A program made the translations under genes and the position numbers. Source: Planctomycetota bacterium (GTDB lineage Bacteria > Planctomycetota > PUPC01 > JACPCR01). From it: DNA of 6,562 nt. Positions 5,991 through 6,562 of the stretch are shown piece after piece (position 1 is the stretch's first letter; each line of letters opens with the position of its first letter). The notes under the pieces are model-generated. The model saw only the letters and a list, made by a program, of their open reading frames with translations, had not been told where the DNA came from and searched no databases. The DNA is taken from positions 1-6,562 of the forward strand of contig JASLXP010001302.1 of the NCBI GenBank assembly GCA_030740295.1, read 5' to 3'.

Positions 5991-6037
5991 TTGGCGCGTT
6001 CGACAGGTTATCTCCCTCTCGTCATATACCACCAGTC

Positions 6038-6562
6038 ATGCAAGATACCTTCAGGAATCATCCCACAAAAATCCTGGCCGGCATGACGCCGGTCCTATTG
6101 GTTGCCACTTTTCTTTTCGTGCCGGGCCTGATTGCGGAAGATGGATCAGATGCCAAGGCAAAGATACAGGAGCTCGAGAACGAAATTACCCGGCTGAAAG
6201 CAAAGATAAAATCTCTGGAAAATGAGAACGACATGCTGCGCGCCAAGGCCCAGGGCAGCGACCTGACAAAGGTGAAGGCAAAGGTGAAAGAGCTTGTAAA
6301 AAGCCTTCGCGGCAATTCGTCCCAGCGGTTCAGGGCCCGGCAGGAGCTTCGCAAGATTGGGCGCATGGCAGTGCCTTCTCTCATTGAGGCGACCCGCAGT
6401 TCTCATCCCTTCGTAAAGCAGACAGCGATTCAGACCCTGGGCGATATCCAGGACAGGTCCGCAGTGCCTGCCCTGCTCGAAGTGCTCGCGGGCCCGAGCA
6501 CCGATCTGGCCGCCAATGCCAACCGCGCCCTGGGCAAGATCACCCGCCAGTATTTTGGCATC
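6038..6562 (+). CDS. Exported coiled-coil (leucine zipper) and HEAT-repeat protein, 3' end beyond the window
   Basis: The frame runs open from the ATG at 6038 through the last base, giving 175 residues of a longer protein. An in-frame TAA at 5987 with no other start in between supports this ATG. A second ATG at 6083 (Met16) would also leave a signal peptide. Residues 17-33 are a hydrophobic core (VLLVATFLFVPGLIA) with likely cleavage before EDG. Residues 40-70 form a leucine zipper with a/d positions I43, L46, I50, L53, I57, L60, N64 and L67. The Asn in an a position favours a dimer. Residues 97-175 contain HEAT/Armadillo-like helix pairs (RQELRKIGRMAVPSLIEA, VKQTAIQTLGDIQDRSAVPALLEVL, ANANRALGKI). 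HEAT repeats act in protein-protein contacts, so this is probably a periplasmic scaffold, partner unknown. No Shine-Dalgarno is seen. Confidence 0.85.
   Translation, partial: MQDTFRNHPTKILAGMTPVLLVATFLFVPGLIAEDGSDAKAKIQELENEITRLKAKIKSLENENDMLRAKAQGSDLTKVKAKVKELVKSLRGNSSQRFRARQELRKIGRMAVPSLIEATRSSHPFVKQTAIQTLGDIQDRSAVPALLEVLAGPSTDLAANANRALGKITRQYFGI
6155..6226 (+). repeat. Two-heptad internal repeat in the zipper region
   Basis: KAKIQELENE (residues 40-49, 6155-6184) recurs as KAKIKSLENE (residues 54-63, 6197-6226), an offset of exactly 14 residues, or two heptads. The DNA copies have drifted at several positions, so if this is a duplication it is old. Convergent selection for heptad spacing could also explain it. 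Confidence 0.5.

Noticed and set aside
5968..6225. Plus-strand frame of 85 codons overlapping the start of the HEAT-repeat gene
   Set aside because: It uses another frame across the signal peptide and zipper of the real gene. The competing frame starting at 6038 has a signal peptide, coiled coil and HEAT repeats.
1..6562. CRISPR array, transposon ends, tRNA or rRNA genes
   Set aside because: No regularly spaced identical repeats, transposase-like frame, terminal inverted repeats or tRNA cloverleaf could be seen by eye on either strand.

Overview
The window holds five protein-coding genes and no RNA gene, insertion sequence or CRISPR array that I can recognise. Its protein mix suggests a free-living Gram-negative-type bacterium, most likely of the Planctomycetes-Verrucomicrobia-Lentisphaerae (PVC) group. 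It carries a glucuronoyl esterase, an exported coiled-coil/HEAT-repeat protein, a small exported beta-sandwich protein, a long single-pass low-complexity protein and a big polytopic membrane protein. None of the starts I could inspect has a Shine-Dalgarno sequence. No ribosomal or other marker gene is present, so this placement is inference only.

Layout. (1) 2-1204, plus strand: the 3' part of a polytopic membrane protein that starts outside the window. It has a conserved periplasmic motif and a C-terminal TPR-like segment. (2) 1214-3715, minus strand: an 833-residue modular protein with an N-terminal helical domain, a long Pro/Thr/Glu/Lys-rich cytoplasmic linker, one membrane span and two predicted extracytoplasmic beta domains. 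(3) 3918-5174, plus strand: a secreted carbohydrate esterase of family CE15, the only gene here with a confident enzymatic assignment. (4) 5185-5865, minus strand: a small secreted Ig-like beta-sandwich protein with a lysine-rich tail. (5) 6038-6562, plus strand: the 5' part of a secreted leucine-zipper plus HEAT-repeat protein that runs off the right edge.

The genes alternate strictly in strand (+ - + - +), so there is no operon inside the window. Two tail-to-tail junctions of only 9 and 10 bp alternate with two head-to-head regions of 202 and 172 bp. At both convergent junctions the two TAG stops lie in opposite arms of one hairpin. At both divergent regions I can propose sigma70-like promoters. 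One of these overlaps a pair of 7-bp direct repeats spaced one helical turn apart.

Functional link. All five products are predicted to be membrane or exported proteins. The esterase and the divergent membrane protein (2), whose outer domain looks like a carbohydrate-binding module, could act together on plant glucuronoxylan at the cell surface. This rests on adjacency and fold resemblance, not on a demonstrated pathway. The window shows no clear defence, mobile or secondary-metabolite system. The least explained object is the modular protein at 1214-3715.
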